Source: Dryocola clanedunensis subsp. sulfonylureivorans
GTDB lineage: Bacteria > Pseudomonadota > Gammaproteobacteria > Enterobacterales > Enterobacteriaceae
DNA length: 64,000 nucleotides
Direction of reading: 5' to 3'
Assembly: GCF_016756775.1 (NCBI RefSeq)
Contig: NZ_JAERMU010000008.1
Coordinates: 62,001 to 126,000, forward strand
In this document: one piece after another, positions 27,716-38,551 of the stretch
Layout: each line of letters opens with the position of its first letter
Position numbering within the stretch: the stretch's first letter is position 1
The notes under the pieces: generated by a model
What the model was told of the DNA's origin: nothing
What the model saw: only the letters and a program-made list of their open reading frames with translations
Databases searched by the model: none
Made by a program: the position numbers and the translations under genes

Positions 27716-28495
27716 TCACGGCTTCAGTAAAACCTGTGGAACAGGGTGTTCAGGGCTGCTGAACACCTTTAGTTCTGCCTGATACCAATGCTGAAGCGTT
27801 GCCTCATTTAATACCTCCCGCGGTGTGCCTTCGGCAACCAACCTGCCGCCGTGCAACAAAACGATGCGATCGGCCCACAGGGCTGCCTGATTGAGATCGT
27901 GCACCACCACGCAAACCGCTAACGTTCCCATCTGCGCCAGCCTGCGCAGCAGGCGCAGAACATGCTGCTGGTGGTAGAGGTCTAACGCGGAAGTCGGTTC
28001 ATCCAGAAACAGCCAGCCGCGCGGCTGCCCGCGGTGCCAGAGCTGCGCCAGCGCTCTCGCCAGCTGAACCCGCTGCTGCTCGCCGCCGGAGAGCTGACAG
28101 AAGTCCCGGCCCGCAAGGGCATCACAGCCGGTCAGCGCCATCACTTCTTTTACCACCGCGGCGGAATCAGCCGCAGGCCACGGCGCGCGGCCCATCTTGA
28201 TGACGTCTTCTACCTTCCAGCTAAAGGCCATGCCCCCACGCTGCCGCATCACCGCCCGCCTGCGCGACAAGGCTTCATTGGACCATGCATCCAGGGAATG
28301 CCCGGACAGAAGTACCCTTCCTTGATCCGGCGGCTGGTAGCCGGTGAGGACCCGTAATAACGTTGATTTTCCTGCGCCGTTCGGCCCGATTAACGCGACG
28401 ACTTCACCAGGTGCCAGCTTCAGGCTGACATCATCAAGCAGCTTACGGGTCCCGGCATACAGCGAAATATGCTGCGCCTGAAGAAACTCACCCAT
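27716..28495 (-). CDS. hmuV: Haemin ABC transporter ATPase HmuV
   Basis: 259 residues. Walker [10 protein letters not shown] (37-45), signature LSGGEQQRVQLARAL, Walker B WLFLDEPTSALD, H-loop VHDLNQA. It energises HmuU for import of haem across the inner membrane. It overlaps hmuU by eight bases, the last gene of the operon. Confidence 0.95.
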   Translation of the reverse strand: MGEFLQAQHISLYAGTRKLLDDVSLKLAPGEVVALIGPNGAGKSTLLRVLTGYQPPDQGRVLLSGHSLDAWSNEALSRRRAVMRQRGGMAFSWKVEDVIKMGRAPWPAADSAAVVKEVMALTGCDALAGRDFCQLSGGEQQRVQLARALAQLWHRGQPRGWLFLDEPTSALDLYHQQHVLRLLRRLAQMGTLAVCVVVHDLNQAALWADRIVLLHGGRLVAEGTPREVLNEATLQHWYQAELKVFSSPEHPVPQVLLKP

Positions 28496-29489
28496 CTGTC
28501 TCTCTCCGTTGACGGAAAATCAGCGCCAGGAACCACGGGCCGCCCAGCAGGCTGGTCAACAGGCCGACCGGCATTTCCGCCGGTGCAACCAGGGTGCGGG
28601 CGAGCGTATCGGCGACCAGCAGCAGTATCGCCCCCGCCAGTACCGAGCCGGGGATCAGCCAGCGGTGATCTGCACCCAGCCACATTCTCACCAGGTGAGG
28701 AATGACCAGCCCGACAAAGCCTATAACACCGCTCACCGCGACGGCTGCCGCAACCAGCAGGGCGCTGAGCACCAGCAGTTGCCGCTGGGTACGCTTGACG
28801 TCGACTCCCAGATAATGCGCCTCTTCATCACCAAGCTGGAGGAGGTTCAGCCGTGAGCAGAGGTAAGCGATACCCAGAGAGGCGGGAAGCACAAAAGAGG
28901 CCGTGGCGAGCAGCGTTGACCACTGCGCCTGCCCAAGGCTGCCCATGCCCCACAGCGACAGCTGACGAAGCTGGGCGTCGTTACTGACCCATGAAAGCAC
29001 GCCAACCGCCGCACCGCAGAGGGCGTTAATAGCGATGCCAACCAGCAGCAGTCGTGACAGGCTATTACTGCCCTGGCGACTTAAGACAAAAATTGCCAAC
29101 GTGACGACGAGACTGCCAACAAACGCCGCTAGCATTGGGGCGTATAGCGCCAGTACGGCGGGCAACGCCAGAGGCAAAACGACCGACAGGCCAACGGTAA
29201 GCGCGGCACCGCTGCTGATACCTAGCAGCCCAGGATCCGCCAGAGGATTACGGAACAGCCCCTGCATAACACAGCCGGAAAGCGCCAGTGCGCCCCCTAT
29301 CAGCGCAGCCAGCAGCACGCGCGGCAGACGGATATTCAGCCAGATGTGACGAAACGTTTCATCATGTGCCTGCCATAGCACGGCAATCGACAGACGCATT
29401 GCCCCCAGGTTGGTGGCAATCAGCGCCAGCGCCAGCAGCACCAGCCCCATAGCCCAAAGAGCATGGCCGGGGAGAGGGCGTTTAATCAC
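28488..29489 (-). CDS. hmuU: Haemin ABC transporter permease HmuU
   Basis: 333-residue FecCD-family permease with about ten helices. Motifs [36 protein letters not shown] and [15 protein letters not shown] match the BtuC/HmuU family. It overlaps the hmuT stop by an ATGA arrangement and hmuV by eight bases. Confidence 0.95.
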   Translation of the reverse strand: MIKRPLPGHALWAMGLVLLALALIATNLGAMRLSIAVLWQAHDETFRHIWLNIRLPRVLLAALIGGALALSGCVMQGLFRNPLADPGLLGISSGAALTVGLSVVLPLALPAVLALYAPMLAAFVGSLVVTLAIFVLSRQGSNSLSRLLLVGIAINALCGAAVGVLSWVSNDAQLRQLSLWGMGSLGQAQWSTLLATASFVLPASLGIAYLCSRLNLLQLGDEEAHYLGVDVKRTQRQLLVLSALLVAAAVAVSGVIGFVGLVIPHLVRMWLGADHRWLIPGSVLAGAILLLVADTLARTLVAPAEMPVGLLTSLLGGPWFLALIFRQRRETDG

Positions 29490-30301
29490 GGCAGCCGCTC
29501 CGCTTTTTGACGCAGCGCGACAATAGCGTCCGGCGTTTGCAGGCCGAAGCCGAGCAGCGCCATATCATCCACGACCAGCAGCTGACGGTTTTTCCCCGCC
29601 GGAGTTTGCGCCAGACCCGGCAGCGTCCAGACGTTGTTTTCCCCTCCAAGCGTTCTGACCCCGTCAGCCGTGATCAGCACCAGCTGCGGCTGGCTTGCGA
29701 TGACCCCCTCCTGGGACAGCGGTTGATAGCGCTTAAAGCCCTGCATCGCATTTTGCAGCCCGGCGGCCCGAATGGCGGCGTCGGCAGCCGTTTCCTGCCC
29801 GGCAGCCATCGCGCTCATCCCACCGTGACTCATAATGAACAGCACTTTGACGGGCAGCGACCGTGTGGGTACCGAGGCCAGCTTATCGTTGACTTCTTTG
29901 CGTAAAGCCGCACCTTCTGGAGATTTACCCAGCGCTTTTGCTACGGCGGCAATTTTGCCGTCAATGCCGCTGAGCGAGTTTTCAGCAGGAATGGTGACCA
30001 CTTCAACTTTGCTTGTCGCAACCTGCTCCAGCGCCAGCGAAGGCTTTGCCTGCGCGCTCGCCAGCACAAGCGTAGGCCGCATGGCAAGAATGCCCTCTGC
30101 ATTTAGCTGGCGCATATACCCGACATCCGGCAGCCTCGCAGCTGCCGCCGGATGCAGGCTGGTACTATCGCGGGCAACCAGCTCGCTGCCCGCTCCCAGC
30201 GCCCAGGCGATCTCGGTCACATCGCCGCCAATCGTGACCACGCGCGCCTGAGCACCCGCAAGCATCGGCAGCGCGAGCAGGGCGGCTAACCAACGTTTCA
30301 T
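29486..30301 (-). CDS. hmuT: Periplasmic haemin-binding protein HmuT
   Basis: 271 residues with a signal peptide ([19 protein letters not shown], cleaved near residue 19). Cluster A-2 type binding protein (BtuF/HmuT-like) with [14 protein letters not shown] and [24 protein letters not shown]. It passes haem from HmuR to HmuUV. Starts with an ATGA overlap on the hmuS stop. Confidence 0.94.
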   Translation of the reverse strand: MKRWLAALLALPMLAGAQARVVTIGGDVTEIAWALGAGSELVARDSTSLHPAAAARLPDVGYMRQLNAEGILAMRPTLVLASAQAKPSLALEQVATSKVEVVTIPAENSLSGIDGKIAAVAKALGKSPEGAALRKEVNDKLASVPTRSLPVKVLFIMSHGGMSAMAAGQETAADAAIRAAGLQNAMQGFKRYQPLSQEGVIASQPQLVLITADGVRTLGGENNVWTLPGLAQTPAGKNRQLLVVDDMALLGFGLQTPDAIVALRQKAERLP

Positions 30302-31329
30302 GCCGCAAGTCCTTTGTCAGGCAATGCTGCCAGCTGAGCGCGCCACTGCTGCTGCTCCGGCTGGCCCTCGGTACGCTGACCGTAAAGCTGCGCGATCTGC
30401 GTACCGTCGGCGGCAAACAGCTCCAGGCTGGTGACGAAACCGTCGCCGCTCGGTTTGCGGGTGATCCAGCTTTCCGCGATGGTGTCCGCCATCAGGTGCA
30501 GGGTGAACTGAGGGTTGAAGATGTTGATCCAGTTGTCCATCGGCACCAGTTTTTCCACGACGCCGGTGAAAATCTGTACCGCACCACGGTTGCCGACAAA
30601 AATCATAATCTCGTTTTGATCCTGCAACGCCAGTGACAGAAGCTGCTCCAGCGCGCCATTATCAACCTGCTGAGCCAGATCGTCTGCCACCAGATGGAAC
30701 GCCTGCTGGCGCGTCAGCCGGTGGCGCTTAAGCAGGCCGAAGAACTGGTGAACGTCGTTCATGCTGCGCCATTCTTCCTCAACCAGGCGAGCATCCACCG
30801 CCGGAGACATCACGCTTTCTTCTGCCTTCTGCAAAGCCAGCGCCGGGTTATCCGCAAAGATAAACTTCGCCAGTACCTGGCCCCAGGCGCTGAAGTCGGT
30901 GTTATCCGTGGTGTAGACCTTCAGCAGCGCATCCCCCTGGTGGTCAAAGAACTGAAGACTCTGACGTTCACCGCGGGCGGTGGCTTCGCGAACGTGAAAC
31001 GCGCTTGCCCACTGATTCAGAAACAGACGCAGATCCAGCGCACGTGGATTCAGCACCAGGCCCGCATGGCCTTCAAGGTGCTGGTTTTCATAGCGTCCGA
31101 CCTGTTCGTGTACCGCATATTCATTGCGGCAAATAGATTTGGTTTCCCCCACGCTTTCCAGCGCCGCCAGGATCTCGCGGGCTTCACCTTTCAGGCGCCA
31201 GGCGTCATGCCCGACCCGGAAGTGGGTTAACTCGGCTTCACTGATTTTCATCCGTTTTGCGATGTCGCGTGCATATTGCTTAGGGTGCTGCTGTTTAAGC
31301 TGCAGCCACTCTTCATAACGTTGCGTCAT
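30298..31329 (-). CDS. hmuS: Haemin-handling protein HmuS (ChuS/HemS family)
   Basis: 343 residues, two tandem structurally similar HemS halves (about 1-170 and 180-343). Family members bind cytosolic haem and either hold it or degrade it and release iron. The start at 31329 follows AAGGAG and gives [10 protein letters not shown]; a longer reading runs into hmuR. It lies 10 bp after hmuR. Confidence 0.94.
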   Translation of the reverse strand: MTQRYEEWLQLKQQHPKQYARDIAKRMKISEAELTHFRVGHDAWRLKGEAREILAALESVGETKSICRNEYAVHEQVGRYENQHLEGHAGLVLNPRALDLRLFLNQWASAFHVREATARGERQSLQFFDHQGDALLKVYTTDNTDFSAWGQVLAKFIFADNPALALQKAEESVMSPAVDARLVEEEWRSMNDVHQFFGLLKRHRLTRQQAFHLVADDLAQQVDNGALEQLLSLALQDQNEIMIFVGNRGAVQIFTGVVEKLVPMDNWINIFNPQFTLHLMADTIAESWITRKPSGDGFVTSLELFAADGTQIAQLYGQRTEGQPEQQQWRAQLAALPDKGLAA

Positions 31330-31339
31330 GCGATACTCC

Positions 31340-33316
31340 TTACCATTGATAACTAACGAATAACCTACCGTTACGGCCATCCTGAGGAAGGCCCTGTGGC
31401 GACCAGTACGCTTTGTCGAAGGCGTTGCCAAACACCAGCGATGTTGTCAGACCCCGCCATGCCTGCTGGCCGCGATAGCTGACGTAAAAATCGTTCACGC
31501 CGTAGCCTGGCTGCTCGCTGTAGCTGCTGCTGATATGCGTCGATCGCTCTGCAAAGGTGCCTACCCAGCCAACGGAGAAGCCGCTCTGCGCCACCGGAAT
31601 ATCCAGGATGCTGGTGACGGTGTCCGGGTTGAGGCTGGAGATCCAGTCGCCGGTATCCCTGTCTTTACCACGTGTACGGTTGTAGGCCAGGTCCAGGCTG
31701 AACAGATCGCTGGTGTACCTGGCCATCATGTCCCAGCCCCAGATTTTCGCGTCAGGAACGTTGTAGGACATGGTGGTTGCTTTCGCGAAGTCCACGGTGG
31801 TTGAAATATAGTCCCTGGCGTTGGTGTCGAAGTAGCTGGCTTTAAACTCAATGCCGTCGTTGGCGAGCATCAGGTCATCAAAGCGCAGGCCGAATCCATA
31901 CTCCTGCGTCTCATTGGTTTCCGGGCGCAGGTTCGGGTTTGGCACCCAGTAGTTGGTGTAAAACGATCCAATTGAGAAGTGTTTGGCATCGTTGTACATC
32001 TCGCCCATGGTAGGCGCACGGAAGGCCTGGGCGTAGGAGCCAAACAGCATTAACCAGTCGGTTGGCGTGATGGATACCGCGCCGCGGGATGACCATTTAT
32101 CCGCGTCCACGTCGTCGTAACCGTCGCTGCTGCCGCTATAGTTGTCATAACGTGTACCGGCGAGCAGGGAAACAGGGAGGTCGCGCAGGGTGATTTCGTC
32201 CTGCAACCAGCCCGAACTAAAGTCGATCTTAGCCTGCGGAAAACCGGTGGTATTGCCAGCAGGGTTCTGCTCCTGGCGGTAGTATTCGCCGCCGTAGGTC
32301 AGCAGGTGCGCGGCGAAACTGTCGGTAAACAGGTGGCTGCGGTTTTCAACCTTACCGCCTTTGGTCGTTTGTTTACGGAATTCACCCCCGTCTGTCGGCG
32401 TCTGGGCGTTGATGCGCGCTTCGGACCAGTAGGCCGTAGCGTCAGCGTTCAGCCAGTCGTTATCCCGCGGCCCAAGGTGGTATTTAAGCTGGGCGTCACG
32501 CTGGATGGTTGAACGGTTCGCCATTGGATTTGAATCGGTTGCGTCTGTCGTTTGCGGATTTTTTGGCTCCAGCGCGTCGTTGTTGTAATAGCGCAGAGAG
32601 CCAGAAAGGGACTGGGCCGAGTCAATACGCCAGGTGCCTTTGGTCAGGAAGTTGCTGATATTTTCATCGTTAGGTGCGGTTTCGCCATCGCTCTGCCGGA
32701 TATCTCCACGATCGCGGCTGGACCAGGCCACTACGCCGTCGAGATCGTCGGTTCGGCCAAAGGCGCTGGCACCCATGCCAATACTATGGTCGCCCGTAGC
32801 GCCAGTCCCAAACACGCGGTAGCCGCTGTTCTGCCCGGCAAAGAGCAGATCGCTTGCATCAGCAGTTTCATAAGAAATGACGCCGCCCAGCGCGCCGCTG
32901 CCATACAGCAGGGCGCCAGGGCCACGGACGATCTCAACGCGTTTGACAAGCGCGGGATCTAAAAAGGTGCTGTTCAGGTGCCCGGTGTCGGTTCCCTGAC
33001 GTATACCATCAACCAGTATCAGTACGCCACGGCGATCGTAGCCGCGCATTGAAACATCCTGGCCGTTGGTGCGTCCGCTTCCGGAAAGGGTAATACCGGG
33101 GACTTTGCGCAGCATATCGGCTGCCGAAGAAGCGGTCTGTCCTTCCGGCGTGTCCGCGTCGAGCACGCTGACCATCATCGGTGCTTCAAACGTACTGCGT
33201 TCGTTCCCGGTAGCAACAACGGTGACCTGATCGTCTGCTGCTAAGGCGGGCAGGGCAGTGAACACCGCAACGGTCAAAAGAGACAGGCGGAATCCGGCTG
33301 TGTGTAAAAATGGCAT
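31340..33316 (-). CDS. hmuR: TonB-dependent haemin receptor HmuR
   Basis: 658-residue outer-membrane receptor. Signal peptide about 1-26 (ends PALAADD), TonB-box-like DQVTVVAT, plug domain with RKVPGITLSGSGRTNGQDVSMRGYDRRGVLILVDG and the IVRGPGALLYGSGALGGVISYET motif, then a 22-strand barrel with the receptor signature (FRAPTMGEMYN, NPNLRPETNETQEYG) and terminal LFVSYQW ending in aromatic Trp. The ATG at 33316 follows GGAGAG. Expression is expected to be Fur-controlled from the box upstream of hemP. Confidence 0.95.
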   Translation of the reverse strand: MPFLHTAGFRLSLLTVAVFTALPALAADDQVTVVATGNERSTFEAPMMVSVLDADTPEGQTASSAADMLRKVPGITLSGSGRTNGQDVSMRGYDRRGVLILVDGIRQGTDTGHLNSTFLDPALVKRVEIVRGPGALLYGSGALGGVISYETADASDLLFAGQNSGYRVFGTGATGDHSIGMGASAFGRTDDLDGVVAWSSRDRGDIRQSDGETAPNDENISNFLTKGTWRIDSAQSLSGSLRYYNNDALEPKNPQTTDATDSNPMANRSTIQRDAQLKYHLGPRDNDWLNADATAYWSEARINAQTPTDGGEFRKQTTKGGKVENRSHLFTDSFAAHLLTYGGEYYRQEQNPAGNTTGFPQAKIDFSSGWLQDEITLRDLPVSLLAGTRYDNYSGSSDGYDDVDADKWSSRGAVSITPTDWLMLFGSYAQAFRAPTMGEMYNDAKHFSIGSFYTNYWVPNPNLRPETNETQEYGFGLRFDDLMLANDGIEFKASYFDTNARDYISTTVDFAKATTMSYNVPDAKIWGWDMMARYTSDLFSLDLAYNRTRGKDRDTGDWISSLNPDTVTSILDIPVAQSGFSVGWVGTFAERSTHISSSYSEQPGYGVNDFYVSYRGQQAWRGLTTSLVFGNAFDKAYWSPQGLPQDGRNGRLFVSYQW

Positions 33317-33393
33317 AGCGCAACTCTCCATGAGGAACAATAAGCGCTGGCTGCCTGGGGGACCTGGGTGGCTTGCGAAAAGAAATTTGCTTT

Positions 33394-33558
33394 TTATTTA
33401 GTCAGGATTAATTTCCCGGCCTGGGTCTGGCGCAGCAGATATTGCTGGCCCTGGTGGACAATCACAACTCGACCGTCAGAACCGAGCAGAGCTTTACTGT
33501 CGATATGACGAGGTTCTGCCGCAGGCTGCGGGCGGGTAGAAGTGAAAGGTTTGTCCAT
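33394..33558 (-). CDS. hemP: Haemin uptake protein HemP
   Basis: 54-residue HemP/HmuP family peptide: IDSKALLGSDGRVVIVHQGQQYLLRQTQAGKLILTK is the conserved body. The start MDKPFTS at 33558 is chosen by resemblance to Yersinia HemP; in-frame starts at 33567 and 33585 are possible and none has a strong ribosome site. It leads the operon, just downstream of a Fur box. In some proteobacteria HemP/HmuP helps activate the haem receptor gene. Confidence 0.88.
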   Translation of the reverse strand: MDKPFTSTRPQPAAEPRHIDSKALLGSDGRVVIVHQGQQYLLRQTQAGKLILTK

Positions 33559-33592
33559 ACGATCCATTCTGTTTGTAAATGACAATTAATGT

Positions 33593-33614
33593 AACAATGA
33601 TAATCATTATCAAT
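33593..33614 (-). promoter_or_regulatory. Fur box upstream of hemP-hmuRSTUV
   Basis: Palindrome AATGATAATCATTATCAAT; 17 of 19 positions fit the consensus GATAATGATAATCATTATC. About 35-55 bases before the hemP start, so iron-replete Fur would block the operon. Confidence 0.88.
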
Positions 33615-33731
33615 AAACTTCATTGCAGCAGCAAGCGTTATTTGTAAGAAAAATGTGAATGGATCAATGTTGAGCGAAAAGAGGAAAAAGGCGGATGAGC
33701 TTTCGCTAATCCGCGCTGTAAGGAAGCAGTG

Positions 33732-33764
33732 AGTAGGGTGGATAAGCGTAAGCGTCATCCACCA
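33732..33764. repeat. Single REP sequence downstream of aroH
   Basis: GTAGGGTGGATAAGCG with inverted arm CGTCATCCACC; 7 bases past the aroH stop. Confidence 0.75.
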
Positions 33765-33770
33765 TGAAAA

Positions 33771-34817
33771 TTAAAAACGGCTACCGGCGGCATCCGCCAG
33801 CATTGCCAGCAAGGTTTCTGTATCTTCCCAGCTCAGGCAAGGGTCGGTGATGGACTGGCCATATTTAAGCGGCTGTCCGGCAACGATTTTCTGCGTGCCT
33901 TCGAGGATAAAACTTTCAGCCATGATCCCCGCAATCGCGCGTGAGCCGTTGCGGATCTGGTTGCAGACGTCTTCACAGACTTCCAGCTGGCGGCGGTGCT
34001 GTTTCTGGCAGTTGCCGTGGCTGAAATCGACAACCAGCTGCTCCGGCAGGTCAAACTCCTGCAGGCTGTCGCAGGCGGCGGCGATATCTGCCGCGTGATA
34101 ATTCGGCTGTTTGCCCCCGCGCATGATCACATGGCCGTACGGGTTGCCGCTGGTCTGGTAAATCGTCATCTGGCCGTGTTTGTCCGGAGACAGGAACATA
34201 TGGCTGGCACGGGCAGCGCGAATGGCATCTATCGCGATACGGGTATTGCCGTCCGTGCCGTTTTTAAAACCGACCGGGCAGGAGAGCGCCGAGGCCATTT
34301 CGCGGTGGATCTGGCTTTCGGTAGTCCGTGCGCCAATGGCGCCCCAGCTGATCAAATCGGCAATAAACTGGCCGATCACCATATCCAGAAACTCCGTCGC
34401 GGTAGGAACGCCCAGCTCGTTAACCTGTAACAGCAGACGGCGGGCTTGCTCAATACCGTGATTCACGCGATAGCTGCCGTTCAGCTCCGGGTCGGAGATA
34501 AGCCCTTTCCAGCCCACCACGGTACGCGGTTTTTCGAAATAGGTACGCATCACGATTTCGAGGCTGTCACCATGTTTCTGGCGCATAGTTTCGAGACGGC
34601 GGGCGTAATCCATAGCCGCGTCCAGATCGTGAATAGAGCATGGCCCCACAATCACCAACAGGCGATTATCTTCACCGTTCAGGATTTTTTCGATGCGGCG
34701 GCGGGAGGCGATGACATTTTGTGCCACCTCAGGCGAAACGGGTAAACGATCGGCAAGTTCTGCGGGTGTAATCAAACTGTCGATGCGCGCGGTTCGCAGT
34801 TCATCTGTTTTATTCAT
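33771..34817 (-). CDS. aroH: DAHP synthase, Trp-sensitive
   Basis: 348 residues, same length as E. coli AroH, with much higher resemblance to it than to AroF/AroG. Condenses PEP and erythrose-4-phosphate to DAHP, the first step to aromatic amino acids. Seen: VGPCSIHD, KPRTVVGWKGLI, GARTTESQIHREMAS, GFKNGTDGN, and the metal ligands in DFSHGNCQKQ. The start is placed at MNKTDEL by alignment to E. coli. A TrpR operator lies 150 bp upstream in the end of ppsR. Confidence 0.96.
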   Translation of the reverse strand: MNKTDELRTARIDSLITPAELADRLPVSPEVAQNVIASRRRIEKILNGEDNRLLVIVGPCSIHDLDAAMDYARRLETMRQKHGDSLEIVMRTYFEKPRTVVGWKGLISDPELNGSYRVNHGIEQARRLLLQVNELGVPTATEFLDMVIGQFIADLISWGAIGARTTESQIHREMASALSCPVGFKNGTDGNTRIAIDAIRAARASHMFLSPDKHGQMTIYQTSGNPYGHVIMRGGKQPNYHAADIAAACDSLQEFDLPEQLVVDFSHGNCQKQHRRQLEVCEDVCNQIRNGSRAIAGIMAESFILEGTQKIVAGQPLKYGQSITDPCLSWEDTETLLAMLADAAGSRF

Positions 34818-34966
34818 TGTGTGTCTCAGAAATTTTTGTCTTCTGCACGGCGAGAGTGCCGGGAAGTGATGGCGATCACGATAAACCAATTTATGCCGAT
34901 TTCAACCGCACAAAGGGAATAACGCCATCGCAATCTGTCTATCCTGACATACAATGTAAATCTTGT

Positions 34967-34984
34967 GTACTAGTTTCTTAGTAC
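34967..34984 (-). promoter_or_regulatory. TrpR operator of aroH
   Basis: GTACTAGTT-TCTTAGTAC palindrome with the GTACTAG / CTTAGTAC half-sites of the trp operators. It overlaps the last codons and stop of ppsR. Fits the known tryptophan repression of aroH. Confidence 0.88.
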
Positions 34985-35811
34985 ATGCGACGATTCAGGC
35001 CCATGATATCCAGAATCTTTGTCGCCATCTCCTCAACGGAAAAGTTCGTGCTGTTGAGGTAGCGGATCTGGTTTTTACGGAAGAGGGCCTCAACCTCGGC
35101 CACTTCCATGCGGCACTGGCGCATGGAAGCATAGCGGCTGTTCTCACGGCGTTCCTCACGGATGGCCGCGAGACGTTCAGGATTAATTGTCAGGCCGAAC
35201 AATTTGTGCTGAAGCGGCTTCAGCTCGGCAGGAAGCTGAATATTGTCCATATCGTCGGCGATAAACGGGTAGTTTGCGGCGCGGATACCAAACTGCATGG
35301 CGAGGTACAAACTTGTTGGCGTTTTGCCACAGCGTGACACGCCCAGCAGGATAACCTGAGCCTGATCGAGGTTGCGCATTGAAATGCCGTCATCATGGGC
35401 AAGCGTGTAGTCAATGGCGGCGATCCTGGCGTCATATTTAATCAAATTGCCAGGATTCAGGCCGTGGGTACGGTGGGCTATCGGCGTCGGGTCGAGCTTA
35501 AGCTCTTGCTGTAAAGGTGCGACCAGCGCCTGAACGATATCCTGACAAAATCCTTCGCTTTGCACGATGATCTTGCGAATCTCAGGCAAAACGATGGAGT
35601 AGAACACCAGCGGGCGGATGCCAGTCTGTTGATAAATAGCATCTATTTGTTCTTTCACCGCTTTGGCGCGGCTTTCATTTTCAACAAAAGGGAGCGTAAT
35701 ACTGTTGATAGCGACGGGAAACTGGGACATGACCGCATGGCCAAGGACTTCGGCAGTAATGGCGGTGCCATCAGAAATATAAAAAACCTGTCGATCTACG
35801 GCGTTATCCAT
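34978..35811 (-). CDS. ppsR: PEP synthase regulatory protein (PSRP)
   Basis: 277-residue bifunctional ADP-dependent kinase and phosphate-dependent pyrophosphorylase that inactivates and reactivates PpsA by a Thr next to its catalytic His. The DUF299 P-loop [11 protein letters not shown] begins at residue 157. It is divergent from its target ppsA across 332 bp, the standard arrangement. Confidence 0.96.
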   Translation of the reverse strand: MDNAVDRQVFYISDGTAITAEVLGHAVMSQFPVAINSITLPFVENESRAKAVKEQIDAIYQQTGIRPLVFYSIVLPEIRKIIVQSEGFCQDIVQALVAPLQQELKLDPTPIAHRTHGLNPGNLIKYDARIAAIDYTLAHDDGISMRNLDQAQVILLGVSRCGKTPTSLYLAMQFGIRAANYPFIADDMDNIQLPAELKPLQHKLFGLTINPERLAAIREERRENSRYASMRQCRMEVAEVEALFRKNQIRYLNSTNFSVEEMATKILDIMGLNRRMY

Positions 35812-36143
35812 TTTTGTTCCTATAATTTTTAGGCAGTGGGCTAAAGCATAAATTAAAACAACGCACTCTGGGATAATCCTTATCGCAAATTGAAAAATGA
35901 ACCAGTGTTTTTATTTTTAATGAAACGGGTAAGTCATTTATTTTGATATTGATTACCCATAGTTAAGATAGGGATTAAATGAATAATCAACAAGTTAGCT
36001 AAGGGGCGATATTTCTGAAAAAGCCTGATTTTTATTTTGCTTGAACGATTCACCCGTTTCACTCAACGGATGAATTATGGCAGGCTAATAACGATGTAAT
36101 ACGATTCTGGTACCCCTTCATTTATCACAAAAGGATTGTCTCG
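35812..36143. other. ppsR-ppsA divergent promoter region
   Basis: 332 bp, AT-rich, no gene. Holds a probable Cra site (36041-36054) and the ribosome site of ppsA (AAAAGGATTG). Nothing else could be resolved. Confidence 0.7.
36041..36054 (-). promoter_or_regulatory. Putative Cra (FruR) site for ppsA
   Basis: Minus-strand GGTGAATCGTTCAA; TGAATCGTT keeps the strong half-site of the Cra consensus TGAAWCGWTTCA (10 of 12). ppsA is a known Cra-activated gene; 90 bases before its ATG. Confidence 0.6.
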
Positions 36144-38516
36144 ATGTCCAATTCGTCACAGCTGGTGCTTTGGTATAACCAACTCGGCATGAATGATGTA
36201 GACAGGGTCGGGGGAAAAAATGCCTCCCTGGGTGAAATGATTACCAACCTTTCGGGTATGGGTGTCTCTGTGCCGAATGGGTTCGCCACTACCGCCGAAG
36301 CGTTTAATTTGTTCCTCGACCAAAGTGGTGTAAACCAGCGTATATATGAACTGCTTGACCAAACGGATATTGATGATGTCTCCGCGCTGGCTAAAGCAGG
36401 GGCGCAAATCCGCCAGTGGATCATCGACACGCCTTTCCAGCCCGAGCTGGAAAAAGCCATTCATGACGCCTACGAACAGCTTTCCGCTGACGATGCTGAA
36501 GCCTCCTTTGCCGTGCGCTCTTCCGCAACCGCAGAAGATATGCCGGATGCGTCGTTTGCCGGACAACAAGAGACGTTCCTCAACGTACAAGGGTACGATG
36601 CGGTGCTGGTCGCCGTGAAGCATGTGTTTGCTTCGTTGTTTAACGACCGCGCCATTTCCTATCGTGTGCATCAGGGTTACGACCACCGTGGCGTGGCGCT
36701 TTCCGCCGGCGTTCAGCGTATGGTGCGCTCAGACCTTGCCTCTTCGGGGGTGATGTTCTCCATTGATACCGAATCCGGCTTCGACCAGGTTGTCTTTATC
36801 ACTTCTGCCTATGGGCTGGGTGAGATGGTCGTGCAGGGTGCGGTTAACCCGGATGAATTCTACGTCCACAAGCCGACGCTTGCTGCAGGAAAGCCGTCAA
36901 TTGTGCGCCGTAACATGGGATCGAAAAAGATCCGCATGGTCTATGCCCCAAGCCAGGAGCACGGCAAGCAGGTCCGTATTGAAGACGTCCCGCAGGCTGA
37001 CCGCGACCTCTTCTCCATCACCCCGGATGAAGTGCAGGAGCTGGCTAAGCAGGCCGTACAAATCGAAAAACACTATGGCCGCCCAATGGATATCGAATGG
37101 GCGAAAGATGGCCATACCGGCAAGCTGTTTATTGTCCAGGCCCGTCCGGAAACCGTACGCTCGCAGGGACAGGTCATGGAGCGCTATCAGCTGCATGCGC
37201 AGGGCAAAATCGTCGCCGAAGGGCGCGCTATCGGCCATCGCATCGGTGCCGGCCCGGTGAAAATTATTCATAATATCAGCGAAATGCACCTTATCCAGCC
37301 GGGGGATGTACTGGTCACCGACATGACCGACCCGGACTGGGAACCGATTATGAAAAAGGCCTCGGCCATTGTGACCAACCGCGGGGGACGTACCTGCCAT
37401 GCGGCCATCATCGCCCGTGAACTTGGGATCCCGGCGGTCGTGGGCTGTGGTGATGCTACCGAACGCATGAAGGACGATCAGAACGTCACGGTCTCGTGTG
37501 CGGAGGGGGATACTGGCTATGTGTATCAGGACCTGCTCGATTTCAGCGTGAAAAGCTCTACCGTTGATACCATGCCGGACCTGCCGCTGAAAATCATGAT
37601 GAACGTCGGCAACCCTGACCGTGCCTTCGACTTCGCCTGTCTGCCTAATGAGGGCGTTGGCCTCGCGCGTCTGGAGTTCATCATTAACCGCATGATTGGT
37701 GTGCATCCACGTGCGCTGCTTGAGTTTGACCAGCAGGAGCCGGGGCTACAGAACGAAATCCGCGAAATGATGAAAGGCTACGACGACCCGATCGAGTTCT
37801 ACGTGGGTCGTCTGACGGAAGGGATCGCGACGCTGGGCGCTGCCTTCTGGCCTAAGCGCGTCATCGTACGACTGTCCGACTTCAAATCTAACGAATACGC
37901 CAACCTGGTGGGCGGCGAGCGTTACGAACCGGAAGAGGAAAACCCAATGCTGGGCTTCCGTGGCGCAGGCCGCTACGTAGCGGACAGCTTCCGTGACTGC
38001 TTCGCGCTGGAATGCGCCGCCATGAAGCGCGTTCGTAACGAGATGGGGCTGACCAACGTAGAAGTGATGGTGCCGTTTGTCCGTACCGTCGCTCAGGCGA
38101 AAGCCGTGGTGGAAGAGCTGGAGCGTCAGGGGCTGAAACGTGGCGAAAACGGTCTGAAAATCATCATGATGTGTGAGATCCCATCGAACGCCCTGCTGGC
38201 GGATGAGTTCCTGCAATACTTTGATGGTTTCTCTATCGGCTCCAACGACATGACGCAGCTGACGCTGGGCCTCGATCGCGACTCCGGCGTGGTTTCTGAA
38301 CTGTTTGATGAGCGTAACGACGCGGTAAAAGCGCTGTTGTCGATGGCCATTAAAGCCGCGAAGAAGCAGGGTAAATACGTGGGCATCTGCGGTCAGGGGC
38401 CATCGGATCACGAAGATTTTGCCGCGTGGCTGATGGAGGAGGGGATCGACAGCCTCTCCCTTAACCCGGACACCGTGGTGCAAACCTGGCTAAGTCTGGC
38501 TGAGATTAATAAGTAA
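36144..38516 (+). CDS. ppsA: Phosphoenolpyruvate synthase
   Basis: 790 residues (E. coli 792). Converts pyruvate + ATP + water to PEP + AMP + Pi for gluconeogenesis. N-terminal ATP-grasp domain (about 1-350, [27 protein letters not shown]), central phosphohistidine domain with [21 protein letters not shown] (swivelling His; adjacent Thr is the PpsR target) and C-terminal PEP/pyruvate TIM barrel with the [17 protein letters not shown] and CGQGPSD motifs. Confidence 0.97.
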   Translation: MSNSSQLVLWYNQLGMNDVDRVGGKNASLGEMITNLSGMGVSVPNGFATTAEAFNLFLDQSGVNQRIYELLDQTDIDDVSALAKAGAQIRQWIIDTPFQPELEKAIHDAYEQLSADDAEASFAVRSSATAEDMPDASFAGQQETFLNVQGYDAVLVAVKHVFASLFNDRAISYRVHQGYDHRGVALSAGVQRMVRSDLASSGVMFSIDTESGFDQVVFITSAYGLGEMVVQGAVNPDEFYVHKPTLAAGKPSIVRRNMGSKKIRMVYAPSQEHGKQVRIEDVPQADRDLFSITPDEVQELAKQAVQIEKHYGRPMDIEWAKDGHTGKLFIVQARPETVRSQGQVMERYQLHAQGKIVAEGRAIGHRIGAGPVKIIHNISEMHLIQPGDVLVTDMTDPDWEPIMKKASAIVTNRGGRTCHAAIIARELGIPAVVGCGDATERMKDDQNVTVSCAEGDTGYVYQDLLDFSVKSSTVDTMPDLPLKIMMNVGNPDRAFDFACLPNEGVGLARLEFIINRMIGVHPRALLEFDQQEPGLQNEIREMMKGYDDPIEFYVGRLTEGIATLGAAFWPKRVIVRLSDFKSNEYANLVGGERYEPEEENPMLGFRGAGRYVADSFRDCFALECAAMKRVRNEMGLTNVEVMVPFVRTVAQAKAVVEELERQGLKRGENGLKIIMMCEIPSNALLADEFLQYFDGFSIGSNDMTQLTLGLDRDSGVVSELFDERNDAVKALLSMAIKAAKKQGKYVGICGQGPSDHEDFAAWLMEEGIDSLSLNPDTVVQTWLSLAEINK

Positions 38517-38521
38517 AACTC

Positions 38522-38545
38522 AGGCGGGTGCTTTGTCACCCGCCT
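38522..38545. terminator. Shared terminator of ppsA and the GPH transporter
   Basis: AGGCGGGTG-CTTTGT-CACCCGCCT perfect stem. On the minus strand it is followed by GAGTTTTA; on the plus strand the T-run is missing. Confidence 0.7.
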
Positions 38546-38551
38546 AAACGT

